Source: Nannocystaceae bacterium (GTDB lineage Bacteria; Myxococcota_A; Polyangia; Nannocystales; Nannocystaceae). Taken from it: 39,453 nucleotides of DNA. The translations under genes were made by a program, and so were the position numbers. This document shows, piece after piece, positions 30,640 through 39,438 of this stretch (its first letter is position 1; every line of letters starts with the position of its first letter). The stretch is taken from assembly GCA_019694555.1 (NCBI GenBank), contig JAIBBS010000065.1:1-39453 (forward strand), in the 5' to 3' direction. The notes under the pieces are model-generated. The model saw only the letters and a list, made by a program, of their open reading frames with translations. It was not told the DNA's origin and did not search any database.

Positions 30640-33411
30640 TCATCGCTGCGGTGCCGGAGCCGAGCTCGCCAGCGCAGCTCGCCACGCCGCGATGTCTTGC
30701 TGGAAATCGGCGGCGGCATTCGCCTGCGCCGCACGGGTCGCGGCGCGCTCGGCCAGCGCGCGCACCTGCTCGAGATCGCCGCCGCGATCGTGGATCGCCC
30801 GCGACAACACCAGCTCGACGCGCCCGCCGTCGACGATTGACTCGGGCTGGCGCCGTTCGATCTCCTCGGCCTCGCGCGCGAAGTGCTCTGCGAGTTCGGG
30901 GTGACCGCTGTCGATCTCCGCCCACGCCAGGTCGACGAGCCGATAGGCGACGCGAGGGTCGTGGTCGCCCAGCGCCTCGCGCGTGAGCTCGACCGCGCGC
31001 GCGAGCGCCTCGCGGGCCGCCTCGGTCTGTCCCAGCTGCAACAGCGCGACGCCGAGGCCGTGCGACAAGCCGGCGCGCGTGTCGGGGACCGACGGTGCGT
31101 CGTTCAGCGCGTCGAGACCGCGACGGAACCACGCCACGGCTGCGTCCGCTCGCCCGCGCGCGAACTCGTGTTGCCCGAGCATCGCCGCCGCCCGTGCGCT
31201 CTGGGCCCCGCGCGGACCGTAGCGTGCGAGCGTGATCGCGTAGGCCCGCTCGAGCTTGGCGGTCGCGTCGGCCCATGCGCCCTGCTCGGCCTCGGCCGCG
31301 GCCAGGTTGGCGAGGATGGGCGCGAGTCGTGCGTGCTCGCGGCCCCAGATCTGCTCCGCGAGCGCGAGCGCAGCGGCGCCGCGCTCGCGCCCGGTGTCGA
31401 GATCCCCGCGCGCGAACGCAACCGCTCCGAGCCCCTGGTCGATCGCGACGATCGTCGGGTGACGGGGTCCCATCGTCGCCACGACGTCGCGCCGCAGCGC
31501 GTCGTAGCGCTCGACCGCGCGCTCGAACTCGCCGAGCTGCGCGAGGACATCGGCGGTGCACAGCCGCGCGGCCCACTGCAGGCGGAGCTGCCCGGGTTCG
31601 CCCCGCAACGACTCCTGCACGCGCTCGCACGCCCGTGCGGCGGCGGGATAGTCCTCGCGCCTGCGCGCGACCACCGAGCGCGCCAGCGCCAGCGTCGCGT
31701 GAGCCACCGGATCACCCGCACGCGCGGCGAACGACTCGCCGAGCTCTTCGTACACCGCAACGGCGTCGTCGGTCGCGGACCAGCCACCGTCGAGCACGAT
31801 GCGCTGCGCGATGGCGGTAGCGACCACCGCCGCGGCGTCGGCCTCGATCCCGCGGCGGACGGCCTCGCCCAGCGCCGCGCGGGCGGGCTCGTCCTGGCCG
31901 CGGAGGCGTCGCGCCTCGCCCAACGCGACGTATGCCCCCGCGGCGAGGATCGGCGCGTCGGCTGCATCGGCCGCTTCGACCGCTGCGAGCGCGAGCGGTT
32001 CGGCCTCGTCGCCGCGCTCGAGTGCGAGCGCGCCCTTGGCTCGCTCGAAGGACGCGCGCGCGACGGCCGGCTCCGCGTCATCGCGGTGCTCCTGCGCCAC
32101 GCCGCAGGAGCCCGGTGCGCCGACGTCGTCGGCGAGATCGACCAGCGCCCACAGCTCGTCGGCGCGCGCGCGTGCGGCCAACTCGAGCAGCGCGGCGACG
32201 CGCAGGCGCTGCAGGTCGAGGCACGCCATCGTCTGCTCGAGGAACTCGCGAGACCGCTCGCGTCGCACCAACACTGCGTGGCAGGCGTCGCCGCGGCGCG
32301 CGGTCCACTCCTGCGCCCACCGATCGAGGGTCGATTGCAGCACCGGCGCGACCTGCTGGCCCGTCGCCGAGGCCGCGAGCGCGTCCGACAACGCGGCGCG
32401 GCTGCGCTCGTCGTAGACCCCTGCGAGCTCCGCTGCGACGGCGGCACAGGGCCGGTCGCTGCCTGCGAGCCACATCGCGCCGCCCGACGCCACCACCACC
32501 GCCGCGGCCACCACCGCGACGCGACGCGGACTGCGTCCGTCGCGTTCGAGTGCCTCGACGAGGGACTGCACGTCGGGCCAGCGCCGGGCGGGATCCTCCG
32601 CCAACGCACGATCGAGCGCTCGCATCGATCGCCCGAGCACGGTGGACACGCGCGACGCGATTGCACGCAGCTCCTCGTGTGTGGGCCGCCGTCCGCCCAA
32701 CAACTCGCAGTAGGTCAGCGCGAAGCTCCACTGATCCGCGAGCGCGCCGGCGGGCTCGCCCCGCAGGCACTCGGGTGCCATGTACGCCGGCGTGCCGCCG
32801 CCGGCCGCCGCGAGCTCGTCGCGATCGAGCGCGCGCGCCAACCCGAAGTCGATGATGACAGCGCGCGGCCCCGCGGACGTGGGCTCGACCATGATGTTGT
32901 CGGGTTTGAGATCCCGGTGCACGGTCCCCGCCGCATGGGCTGCGACCAGCCCCGCCGCGGCCTGCAGCATCACCGCGCAACGCTGTGACCTCGAGGGCTC
33001 GGTCGCCGCCCACCGTCGCAGCGTCACTCCCTCGACGAAGTCCATCGCCAAGAACACTCGCCCCGCGCACACGCCGACGTCGTGGACGCCGACCACGTTG
33101 GGGTGACGCAGGCGGGCGAGCGCGCGCGCCTCGGCGATCGACAGCGCCTGCGCGGCCTCGCCATGCACACGATGCAGCAGCTTGAGCGCGACTCGCCGTC
33201 CCAGGTCCGGGTCCATCGCCAGATACACCTCGCCCATCCCGCCACACCCGATGCGGCGCAGCACGATGTAGCGGTCCAGCATCGCGCCCTTCGCCAACGG
33301 CTGTGGCAGACGTCCTTCACCGGCGACGGCAGGCTCCGGACCCGTCGAGACCGCCGCGGCAGCCGAGGTATCGAACGTCTCCACGCTCGCGCCCGCGCGC
33401 GATCGTAGCAC
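30640..33411 (-). CDS. Transmembrane Ser/Thr protein kinase with TPR-like C-terminal region
   Basis: About 923 residues. The kinase domain has the glycine loop GCGGMGEVYLA (55-65), Lys77, HRDLKPDN (165-172), DFG (188-190) and APE (about 212). It is a typical bacterial Hanks-type kinase with likely activity. A hydrophobic segment (about 297-317, VAVVAAAVVVASGGAMWLA) crosses the membrane. The rest is an extended helical repeat region of TPR type (ARASFERAKGALALERGDEA, YDALRRDVVATMG, AVAWFRRGLDALND), predicted on the outer side. The kinase should phosphorylate targets inside in response to outside signals or proteins. It is divergent from an FHA-LuxR gene. The GTG at 33411 is the assumed start; GTG at 33384 is an alternative. 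Confidence 0.9.
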   Translation of the reverse strand: MLRSRAGASVETFDTSAAAAVSTGPEPAVAGEGRLPQPLAKGAMLDRYIVLRRIGCGGMGEVYLAMDPDLGRRVALKLLHRVHGEAAQALSIAEARALARLRHPNVVGVHDVGVCAGRVFLAMDFVEGVTLRRWAATEPSRSQRCAVMLQAAAGLVAAHAAGTVHRDLKPDNIMVEPTSAGPRAVIIDFGLARALDRDELAAAGGGTPAYMAPECLRGEPAGALADQWSFALTYCELLGGRRPTHEELRAIASRVSTVLGRSMRALDRALAEDPARRWPDVQSLVEALERDGRSPRRVAVVAAAVVVASGGAMWLAGSDRPCAAVAAELAGVYDERSRAALSDALAASATGQQVAPVLQSTLDRWAQEWTARRGDACHAVLVRRERSREFLEQTMACLDLQRLRVAALLELAARARADELWALVDLADDVGAPGSCGVAQEHRDDAEPAVARASFERAKGALALERGDEAEPLALAAVEAADAADAPILAAGAYVALGEARRLRGQDEPARAALGEAVRRGIEADAAAVVATAIAQRIVLDGGWSATDDAVAVYEELGESFAARAGDPVAHATLALARSVVARRREDYPAAARACERVQESLRGEPGQLRLQWAARLCTADVLAQLGEFERAVERYDALRRDVVATMGPRHPTIVAIDQGLGAVAFARGDLDTGRERGAAALALAEQIWGREHARLAPILANLAAAEAEQGAWADATAKLERAYAITLARYGPRGAQSARAAAMLGQHEFARGRADAAVAWFRRGLDALNDAPSVPDTRAGLSHGLGVALLQLGQTEAAREALARAVELTREALGDHDPRVAYRLVDLAWAEIDSGHPELAEHFAREAEEIERRQPESIVDGGRVELVLSRAIHDRGGDLEQVRALAERAATRAAQANAAADFQQDIAAWRAALASSAPAPQR

Positions 33412-33450
33412 GGCCCCCGCAGCGGACCGGCGCCGCTATGATGGGCTCGG

Positions 33451-34050
33451 ATGGACCGCGAGGAGCGGACGACGTCGCTGTGGGCGGCACACCCGAAGGC
33501 GCCGCGGACGGTGCGAACCCCCGTGCTCATTCCCCTGGTCGCCACGCTCGGCGAGCGGGCGATCCTGCTCGAGCGCGAGTCGTTGATCGGTCGCGCCTCC
33601 GACTGCGCGCTGCGCCCGCGCGCGCGGGGGTTGTCGCGCCACCACGCCAAGCTCGTGGTCGCGATCGCCTCCGTGGCCGTCATCGATCTCGACTCGCGCA
33701 ACGGCACGTTCGTCAACGGCACTCGCATCGAGACCGCCGAGCTCCACGAGGGCGACGAGATCTACTTCGGCCCGCTCGCGGGCTACCGCTTCGCCCGACT
33801 CGCGCCCGAGGACGCGGGCGCAGACCAATCCCGGCTCGACGACGTCCTCGCCGTGCTCTCGCCGCGCGAGCGGGAGGTCGCGGTGCTCGTGGCCGACGGC
33901 CTCACCAACGCCGCGATCGCACAGCGACTCTCGCTGCGACCGCGCACGGTCGCGACGCACATCGAGCACATCTTCGGCAAGCTCGGTCTGGAGTCGCGCG
34001 GCGAGCTGATCCGCGTGTGCGCGCTCGCGGCTGCCCGATCGACGCGCTGA
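33451..34050 (+). CDS. FHA-LuxR fusion regulator
   Basis: A 199-residue protein. Residues about 25-115 form an FHA domain with the phosphothreonine-binding motifs GRASD (47-51), SRHH (62-65) and SRNGTFVNG (82-90). Residues about 134-195 are a LuxR/GerE helix-turn-helix (LSPREREVAVLVADGLTNAA, RPRTVATHIEHIFGKLGLES). It should therefore bind a phosphorylated protein and DNA. The divergent neighbour, 39 bases away, is a Ser/Thr kinase, so phosphorylation by it is the obvious input. Target genes are unknown. The ATG at 33451 fits. The gene converges with the ExbD-like lipoprotein gene, 28 bases between. Confidence 0.9.
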   Translation: MDREERTTSLWAAHPKAPRTVRTPVLIPLVATLGERAILLERESLIGRASDCALRPRARGLSRHHAKLVVAIASVAVIDLDSRNGTFVNGTRIETAELHEGDEIYFGPLAGYRFARLAPEDAGADQSRLDDVLAVLSPREREVAVLVADGLTNAAIAQRLSLRPRTVATHIEHIFGKLGLESRGELIRVCALAAARSTR

Positions 34051-34078
34051 CGCCGGCGGTGCCACGGCGCGCGCTGGG

Positions 34079-35416
34079 CTAGCGCACCGGCTCGAACGCT
34101 GCGATCAGGTTGCATCGAACGTCCAGGTCGAGCAGCGCCGACGTGCACGCGGGGCCCGCCAACTCGACCACCGCGTGGGCGAGGTCCTCCACGGTCGCGC
34201 TCGCATCGACGCGGACCCGGACGCGCACCTCCTTCTTCGAGGCCGCCTGCTCGCCCGCCCAGCGTTCGAGCGGGATCGGATCGTCCGCGTCCGCGGTCAT
34301 CGCGAGATCGCGACCATCGTCCAGACGCACGGAACCGCGGCGCAGCAGCAACGAGGGTCCGGGCTCGCGCGCCGACGATCGCTGCAGATCGATGGCGGAA
34401 TACCCCTGGTCGGGCGTACGCGCCAACAGCACCAACGCTCCGGCTCGCTCGACGTCGGCGACGCGCTCCGCGATCACCATGGCGTACGAGGCGGGCAGCT
34501 GCGCGTCCGCCGCGAGGATGATCGGCACGCGCTCCTCCTCGTGGAGCTCGGGGTCGAGCGCGCGGGCGACCGACGCGAGCTCGCGCTCGAGCGCCGGCAG
34601 CAGCGCGGGCCACTGCGGGGTCGGGACCTCGTCCGCGCCCGCGATCCAGGCGCTCTCGCGACCGATGCGGACGACGATCCCCGGCGGCAGCAGACCCAGC
34701 CCGACCGGACGCGGCAGCACCGGCAGCGAGATCGTGTCGAGCTGCAGCTGTGGCGGCCTCACCCACGCGAATGCGAGCGCGAGCTGCCGCGCGACGCCCT
34801 GGTCGACGCCGTCGTGCACGAGCTCCCCGAACACCCGGAACGGCAGGTCGTCGCCCGACAACGTGAAGTCGTCGACGTCGATCAGCCCGAACGCGAGAAA
34901 GCCGCAGCGGTCGAACCAGAGCCGCCGACGCTCGGCCCAACCCGTGGAGATCAGCTCCCCCGGAGAGACTTCGAACGTGTGGCAGATCCGCCGGTCGGCC
35001 TCGGCACTGCGCTCGATCCCGAGCAGCGGTGCCGCGTCGCCGGTCGCGACGGCATGGAGCTGCGCGCGTGCGTAGCCGTCGATGCCGGGGCACGCCCGCT
35101 CGACGGCATCGGCCAGCGCGCGCGTGCTCTCGAAGGCGGGCGCACTGCCGAATGCCGCCGGCACGGCTGCACGTGCGGTGCGCAGGCGCGCGAGCGCGTG
35201 CTCCAACGTGTCGGCATCACAACGTCGGGTCACGGTCGTCGGTGTCGGAGTCTGCGTCGGCTCGGCCGTGGGGGTCTCGGTCGCCGCTGGTGCGGCCGTC
35301 ACCTGCGTGCCCGCGGCGGGCTCGGGGCGTTCGCAAGCCGGCACGGCCGCGGCGAGAAGCAACGCGACGAACGCGCGACGCGGAACATGGCTGGGGCTTT
35401 GCACAGGCCTACTCAT
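34079..35416 (-). CDS. Lipoprotein with ExbD/TolR-like segment
   Basis: About 445 residues from the ATG at 35416; an in-frame ATG at 35440 would add eight. A basic start ([14 protein letters not shown]) leads to a signal with lipobox AVPAC, then a Thr/Pro/Ala-rich linker. The N-terminal half (about 60-240) has cysteines such as [18 protein letters not shown] and [12 protein letters not shown] later part resembles the periplasmic domain of ExbD/TolR proteins ([53 protein letters not shown]), with a second weaker copy near the end. ExbD-type domains bind TonB-like partners. This link is my inference from the pattern. Converges with the FHA-LuxR gene. Confidence 0.62.
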   Translation of the reverse strand: MSRPVQSPSHVPRRAFVALLLAAAVPACERPEPAAGTQVTAAPAATETPTAEPTQTPTPTTVTRRCDADTLEHALARLRTARAAVPAAFGSAPAFESTRALADAVERACPGIDGYARAQLHAVATGDAAPLLGIERSAEADRRICHTFEVSPGELISTGWAERRRLWFDRCGFLAFGLIDVDDFTLSGDDLPFRVFGELVHDGVDQGVARQLALAFAWVRPPQLQLDTISLPVLPRPVGLGLLPPGIVVRIGRESAWIAGADEVPTPQWPALLPALERELASVARALDPELHEEERVPIILAADAQLPASYAMVIAERVADVERAGALVLLARTPDQGYSAIDLQRSSAREPGPSLLLRRGSVRLDDGRDLAMTADADDPIPLERWAGEQAASKKEVRVRVRVDASATVEDLAHAVVELAGPACTSALLDLDVRCNLIAAFEPVR

Positions 35417-35591
35417 GCGCTTGCGTGGGCGTAGCGCCATCGGTCGGGTTGCCGATGCCGGCGCGCGTTCGCCTCACATGCGTCGGCAGCTCGCGGCGCG
35501 GGGCATGCGGATGTCGCGGACTCGCGCCGATCGCATCACGACGTCGATGGGGACTGCTCGATGTGAAACACTCGGCTCGCAGCCTGCGAGT

Positions 35592-35639
35592 GCGCCATCG
35601 CGCGCGTGCACGACCCGACGCGCACGCGCGCAATGGCGC
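35592..35639. promoter_or_regulatory. 18-bp inverted repeat upstream of the large MYXO-CTERM gene
   Basis: An 18-base arm (35592-35609) matches the reverse complement of 35622-35639 with one mismatch, around a 12-base loop. It ends 24 bases before the ATG at 35664. A second palindrome (CTCGCAG-C-CTGCGAG) sits just upstream. The pair could be a 5' mRNA structure, an operator, or a terminator of something outside the gene. Confidence 0.6.
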
Positions 35640-35663
35640 GCGAGGCAGTGTTACGGTGCCACG

Positions 35664-37514
35664 ATGCGAGCGCCCAAGATCGTCACGAGCTTGACCTTCT
35701 CCTCCGTCGCCCTGCTGACCGCAGGCTCGGCGGAGGCCGCAACGCCCACGTACCACAACAACCTCGCGTCGCTGACCGCCCAGGTCGGCTCGACCGTCAC
35801 CGACGACTACTCCAACCCGGCGTACGTGTTCATCCAGAACAACGCGACGATGAGCGCGGTGCTGGGCGAGACCGACTACGAGACCACCGGCTTCGACAAC
35901 CTCAACATCGTCAGCGGCGGGGTCTACTGCGCCGGGTGCAACGGCTCGTTCCGCCTCAACTTCCAGAGCACGTCGGTGGGCACCGCGACCGGCGTCCGCG
36001 GCGTGGGCCTCACCGACACCTTCAACGCCGGGGGCGCGGAGTATTTCGCGTTCATCACGTTCGGTGACGGCACCACCGACAACGTGCAGATGCCGCCCGC
36101 CGGCTCGTTCTGGGGCGTCTCGGCACCGGAGCAGATCACGTCGATCCACTTCGGGCTCTCGGGCGGCGGCGCGACCCAGGGGGGCAGCTTCGGCATCGAC
36201 AACCTCGTCATCGGCGGCAACGCGACCAACTGCTGCACGGCCCACGACGGCACCGGCTGCGACGACGCGACCTGTCAGGCGACCGTCTGCGGCATGGACG
36301 GATTCTGCTGCTCCACCGCCTGGGACAACCTCTGCGCCACCGAGGCCACCGATTCGTGCGCGGTGTGTGGCGCGGCGGTGTGCGGCGACGGGGTGATCGG
36401 CGGCACCGAGGAGTGCGACGACGCCGGCGAGTCCGCGGCCTGCGACGCAGACTGCACGTTGGCTTCGTGCGGTGACTTCGTCATCAATGGCTCCGCGGGC
36501 GAGAGCTGCGACGACGGAGGTGAGTCGCCGACCTGCGACGCAGACTGCACTGGCGCCACCTGCGGTGACGGCGTGACCAACGTGACCGCCGGCGAGAGCT
36601 GCGACGACGGTGGCGAGTCGGCGAACTGCAACGGCAACTGCACCATCGCCTCGTGTGGCGATGGCATCACGAATGCCTCGGCTGGTGAGGACTGCGACGA
36701 CGGCGGCGAGTCGCCGACCTGCAACGCGGACTGCACGGCAGCGTCGTGCGGCGACGGCATCCTCAACGCCAGCGCCGGCGAAGTCTGCGACGCCGGCGGC
36801 GAGTCGCTGACCTGCGACGCGGACTGCACGCCCGCCAGCTGCGGTGACTCGACCGTGAACAACACCGCCGGTGAGACCTGCGACGACGGGGGCCGCTCCG
36901 CCGACTGCAACGCCGACTGCACGGCAGCGTCGTGCGGCGACGGCATCGTGAACGCCACCGCCGGCGAAGCGTGCGACGGCGACGGCGCGGGCACCCCGGG
37001 CGAGACCGCGACCTGCGACGACGACTGCACCTCCGCGATGTGCGGCGACGGTGTCGTCAACGCCACCGCCGACGAGGAGTGCGACGACGGCAACACCGAC
37101 GATGGCGATGGCTGCAGCGCAGCCTGCGTGACCGAGGAGCCGATGGGCACGAGCTCGGGCAGCGATGGCGGCAGCACCGACGGCGGCGGCAGCACCGACG
37201 GCGGCAGCACCGACGGCGGCGGCAGCAGCGGTGGCAGCAACGACGGCACCGCGACCGACACCGCGGCCGACACCTCCGGGGGCAGCGGCAGCGCCTCGGC
37301 CAGCGCCAGCGGCACCGACGGCGCCACCGACTCGGCGAGCGCGGGCGACAGCGGCGCGGACTCGGGCGGCTCGGACAGCGGCGGACGCGGTGCGAACGAC
37401 ACCGGCGGTTGCGCCTGCAGCACCGACGACGACGACAACCGTCGCGGCGCGGCGTGGTCGCTGCTCGCGATGGTCGGCCTCGGTGCGCTCACGCGTCGCC
37501 GTCGCCGCAGCTGA
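35664..37514 (+). CDS. Large MYXO-CTERM surface protein with eight cysteine-rich repeats
   Basis: A 616-residue protein. A signal peptide ends AEAA (about residue 25). Residues about 27-190 form a beta-rich domain ([50 protein letters not shown]) like those of PEP-CTERM-type proteins. A cysteine block with [18 protein letters not shown] follows. Eight copies of the myxobacterial CGDG...ECDDG...C repeat (240-491) come next, then a Ser/Gly/Asp/Thr spacer. The MYXO-CTERM signal (TGGCACST, a helix, then RRRRR) ends the protein. It should be an extended, disulfide-rich protein at the cell surface. The ATG at 35664 has no strong ribosome-binding site. Function unknown. Confidence 0.85.
   Translation: MRAPKIVTSLTFSSVALLTAGSAEAATPTYHNNLASLTAQVGSTVTDDYSNPAYVFIQNNATMSAVLGETDYETTGFDNLNIVSGGVYCAGCNGSFRLNFQSTSVGTATGVRGVGLTDTFNAGGAEYFAFITFGDGTTDNVQMPPAGSFWGVSAPEQITSIHFGLSGGGATQGGSFGIDNLVIGGNATNCCTAHDGTGCDDATCQATVCGMDGFCCSTAWDNLCATEATDSCAVCGAAVCGDGVIGGTEECDDAGESAACDADCTLASCGDFVINGSAGESCDDGGESPTCDADCTGATCGDGVTNVTAGESCDDGGESANCNGNCTIASCGDGITNASAGEDCDDGGESPTCNADCTAASCGDGILNASAGEVCDAGGESLTCDADCTPASCGDSTVNNTAGETCDDGGRSADCNADCTAASCGDGIVNATAGEACDGDGAGTPGETATCDDDCTSAMCGDGVVNATADEECDDGNTDDGDGCSAACVTEEPMGTSSGSDGGSTDGGGSTDGGSTDGGGSSGGSNDGTATDTAADTSGGSGSASASASGTDGATDSASAGDSGADSGGSDSGGRGANDTGGCACSTDDDDNRRGAAWSLLAMVGLGALTRRRRRS
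36381..37139 (+). repeat. Eight tandem cysteine-rich repeats, mostly 93 bp long
   Basis: Units start at 36381, 36468, 36561, 36654, 36747, 36840, 36933 and 37041. Units 2-6 are exactly 93 bases (31 residues). Each encodes CGDG...NATAGE.CDDGGES..C.ADCT.AS with four or more cysteines. The last two are longer and more divergent. It is a coding repeat, not a CRISPR array. Confidence 0.95.
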
Positions 37515-37535
37515 GCTCGCGCGGACGCGGCGCCT

Positions 37536-37559
37536 GCGGGTCGCACGACCGCGACCCGC
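37536..37559. terminator. Hairpin downstream of the MYXO-CTERM gene
   Basis: GCGGGTCGC (37536-37544) pairs perfectly with GCGACCCGC (37551-37559) around a 6-base loop, 21 bases after the stop at 37514. Confidence 0.7.
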
Positions 37560-37587
37560 GGGGCCCCGCGCGCACGACGATCGAGCC

Positions 37588-37615
37588 GCGGGGCGGTCCG
37601 ACCCGGCCGCCCCGC
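37588..37615. terminator. Second hairpin, facing the TetR gene
   Basis: GCGGGGCGG (37588-37596) pairs perfectly with CCGCCCCGC (37607-37615) around a 10-base loop. It lies seven bases beyond the end of the minus-strand TetR gene and likely ends that transcript. Confidence 0.65.
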
Positions 37616-37622
37616 AGCGCCG

Positions 37623-38294
37623 TCAGTGCGTCGCGATCATGTCCCAGCAGGCCTGCTCGGCCTGCGCGATGACCTCGGGCACCAGTGCGATGCGGCCCTC
37701 GGAGTGCGCGCGCATCATGCCGACGAACGCTCCGAAGGCGAGCTCCATGAGCACGGTGGGCTCGAGCGGCTTCACCAGACCCGCCGCCTGCGCGAGCCCG
37801 ATCATGTGGCGCGCGAAGTTCTTGAGGTTGCGATCGAGCGCCACGCTCTGCGCGTCGAGGTACGACGCATGGTTGTGGGTCTCGATGAACATGAACGCGG
37901 CCGGCTCGTCGCGCGCGAACGCGATGATCTCGAGCCACATCACGCGGAACTGTTCGCGCGGCGGTGCGCCCTGCGGGAAGGCCTCGAACACGCGCTGGGC
38001 CACGACGCCCTTCCACGTCCGGTACAGCTCGTTGACCAGCGCTTCCTTGCTCGGGAAGTAGTGGTAGATCGTGCCGGCGGCGACCTCGGCTCGCTCGGCG
38101 ATCTGCGGCATCGCGGTGCCGTGGAATCCGCGCTCGACGAAGCACTGCAGCGCCGCGGCCAGGATCGACTCGCGTCGATCGGCGCGGGCCGGCGGCCGAC
38201 CTCGCTTCGCTGCCTGGGCCAATTTCCGAATGAATGTTCGAACAATTTCGGGGGCTTGTCCAGGCGCCGCGAAAAAACGCTTGCGCACGGGCAT
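37623..38294 (-). CDS. TetR-family regulator of the divergent lipase-like gene
   Basis: About 223 residues from ATG 38294. A helix-turn-helix region of TetR type (RRESILAAALQCFVERGFHG, AMPQIAERAEVAAGTIYHYF, PSKEAL) is followed by a helical ligand-binding domain. The start is uncertain. The 38225-38290 stretch is AT-rich for this DNA and contains a second operator-like site, so the true start may be a TTG at 38222, giving 199 residues. That protein begins AQAAKRGRPPARADRRES, typical of TetR N-termini. ATG at 38315 is a third option. The gene is divergent from the lipase-like lipoprotein and very probably controls it and itself through the palindromes at 38322-38347 and 38235-38244. Confidence 0.87.
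   Translation of the reverse strand: MPVRKRFFAAPGQAPEIVRTFIRKLAQAAKRGRPPARADRRESILAAALQCFVERGFHGTAMPQIAERAEVAAGTIYHYFPSKEALVNELYRTWKGVVAQRVFEAFPQGAPPREQFRVMWLEIIAFARDEPAAFMFIETHNHASYLDAQSVALDRNLKNFARHMIGLAQAAGLVKPLEPTVLMELAFGAFVGMMRAHSEGRIALVPEVIAQAEQACWDMIATH
38235..38244. promoter_or_regulatory. Second operator-like site
   Basis: TGTTCGAACA is a perfect 10-base palindrome. The surrounding CGAATGAATGTTC matches CGAACGAACGTTC of the main operator at 11 of 13 positions. The centres of the two sites are 95 bases apart, about nine helical turns. It lies inside the annotated TetR frame unless the gene starts at TTG 38222. Confidence 0.55.
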
Positions 38295-38321
38295 CCAGGG
38301 TGCTTTCCTCCGCATGTCGAT

Positions 38322-38347
38322 TTATCGAACGAACGTTCAATCGATAA
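38322..38347. promoter_or_regulatory. TetR-type operator between the regulator and lipase-like genes
   Basis: A 26-base near-perfect palindrome (22 of 26 positions symmetrical). The outer arms are TTATCGA and TCGATAA, and the centre is GAACGTTC. Its size and symmetry are typical of TetR operators. It sits 29 bases upstream of the lipase-like ATG at 38377 and 27 bases from the TetR ATG at 38294. Confidence 0.8.
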
Positions 38348-38376
38348 CCAACTCATCCGCCTCGGAGCCCCCGACC

Positions 38377-39438
38377 ATGCCCCTGCGCCGCCTCCTGCCC
38401 ACCCTGCTCGTGTCCACCCTCGCGCCGCTGCTCACCGCTGGCTGCGACCTCGACGTGCCCGCCGGCGACATCCGCGATCCGCGGGTGTGGGGCGACGCGT
38501 TTCTGGCCAAGTACGCCGACGAGCTCGTGCTGGGCGAGCTCGAGCCCGGTCCGACCCCGCTCGAGACGCCGCGGGTGGTGCTGCTCATCACCGGCGTCAC
38601 GATCCCCGCGGCGTGGTTCGAGCCGGTGAAGGCGCGGCTCGAGCGTGACGGCTTCATCCCCGTGGTCTACGAGCCGCCGGATCTGCTCAGCGGCGATCTG
38701 TTCATGAACAGCGAGCGGCTCGCCGACGTGGTCGAGCAGGTCCGGGCGGAGCACGGCGTCGACCGCATCGACATCCTCGCCGAGTGCACCGGCGGCCTCA
38801 TCGCCCGCCACTACATCCAGTCGCTCGGCGGCGAGGACAAGGTCTCACGCCTGGTCACGTTCATCTCGCCGCAGCACGGCCTGCCCAAGGCGCCGCTGGC
38901 CGAGGCCGCGGTGGGCTGGCCCGCGCTGCAAGACCTGACCCCCGGCAGCGAGTTCCTCTCGGCAGTCAACGACGCGCCGATGCCCGAGCACGTGCCGATC
39001 ACGTCGATCTACACCTGCACCGACGAGTACATCCAGCCCTACGAGACCTCGATCATCCCCGGCGCGCGCAACATCGGGCTGTGCGACGGCTTCGTCGGTC
39101 ACTTCCAGTTCTTCTACGACCCGGCGATCTATCTCGTGATGCACGGCGCGCTCACGGAACCGCTCGCGGCCGACCCCGACGAGGCCGATGGACCCGACGA
39201 TGCGCCGGGCGACGACGCGCCGGGCGACGATGCGCCGGACGACGACGACGCGCCCGACGACGCGGCCGAGAACGACGACGGCACCCACGCCGGCTGCAGC
39301 GTCGACCCGCAAGAGCGCGGCGCCGCAGGCCTGCTGGCGCTCGGCGTGGCCCTGGGCCTGCGTCGTCGCGGCCGCCGCCCGCGGGCGCAGCAGCCGCGCT
39401 TGACGAGCGACCGCGCTGCGCCCAGCGTGCTTGCGTGA
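38377..39438 (+). CDS. Lipase-fold lipoprotein with cysteine nucleophile and MYXO-CTERM-like tail
   Basis: A 353-residue protein. The ATG at 38377 opens a signal with lipobox LTAGC (about Cys23). An alpha/beta-hydrolase domain follows: VVLLITGVTIPAAWFEPVKA, IDILAECTGGLIARHYIQS, TFISPQHG. Where lipases have G-H-S-x-G, this has A-E-C-T-G, with Cys137 in place of Ser. Asp216 (in TCTDEYIQP) and His242 (in VGHFQFF) fit the other triad positions. An acidic DDAPG-type linker leads to AGCS, a hydrophobic helix and RRRGRR, a probable MYXO-CTERM signal; the tail after it is longer than usual. It is predicted to be a surface or envelope ester/thioester hydrolase or acyltransferase. Controlled by the divergent TetR gene. 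Confidence 0.83.
   Translation: MPLRRLLPTLLVSTLAPLLTAGCDLDVPAGDIRDPRVWGDAFLAKYADELVLGELEPGPTPLETPRVVLLITGVTIPAAWFEPVKARLERDGFIPVVYEPPDLLSGDLFMNSERLADVVEQVRAEHGVDRIDILAECTGGLIARHYIQSLGGEDKVSRLVTFISPQHGLPKAPLAEAAVGWPALQDLTPGSEFLSAVNDAPMPEHVPITSIYTCTDEYIQPYETSIIPGARNIGLCDGFVGHFQFFYDPAIYLVMHGALTEPLAADPDEADGPDDAPGDDAPGDDAPDDDDAPDDAAENDDGTHAGCSVDPQERGAAGLLALGVALGLRRRGRRPRAQQPRLTSDRAAPSVLA

Noticed and set aside
36381..37139. Regularly spaced repeats that could be mistaken for a CRISPR array
   Set aside because: Units are 93 bases, abut with no unique spacers, and encode a continuous cysteine-rich protein.
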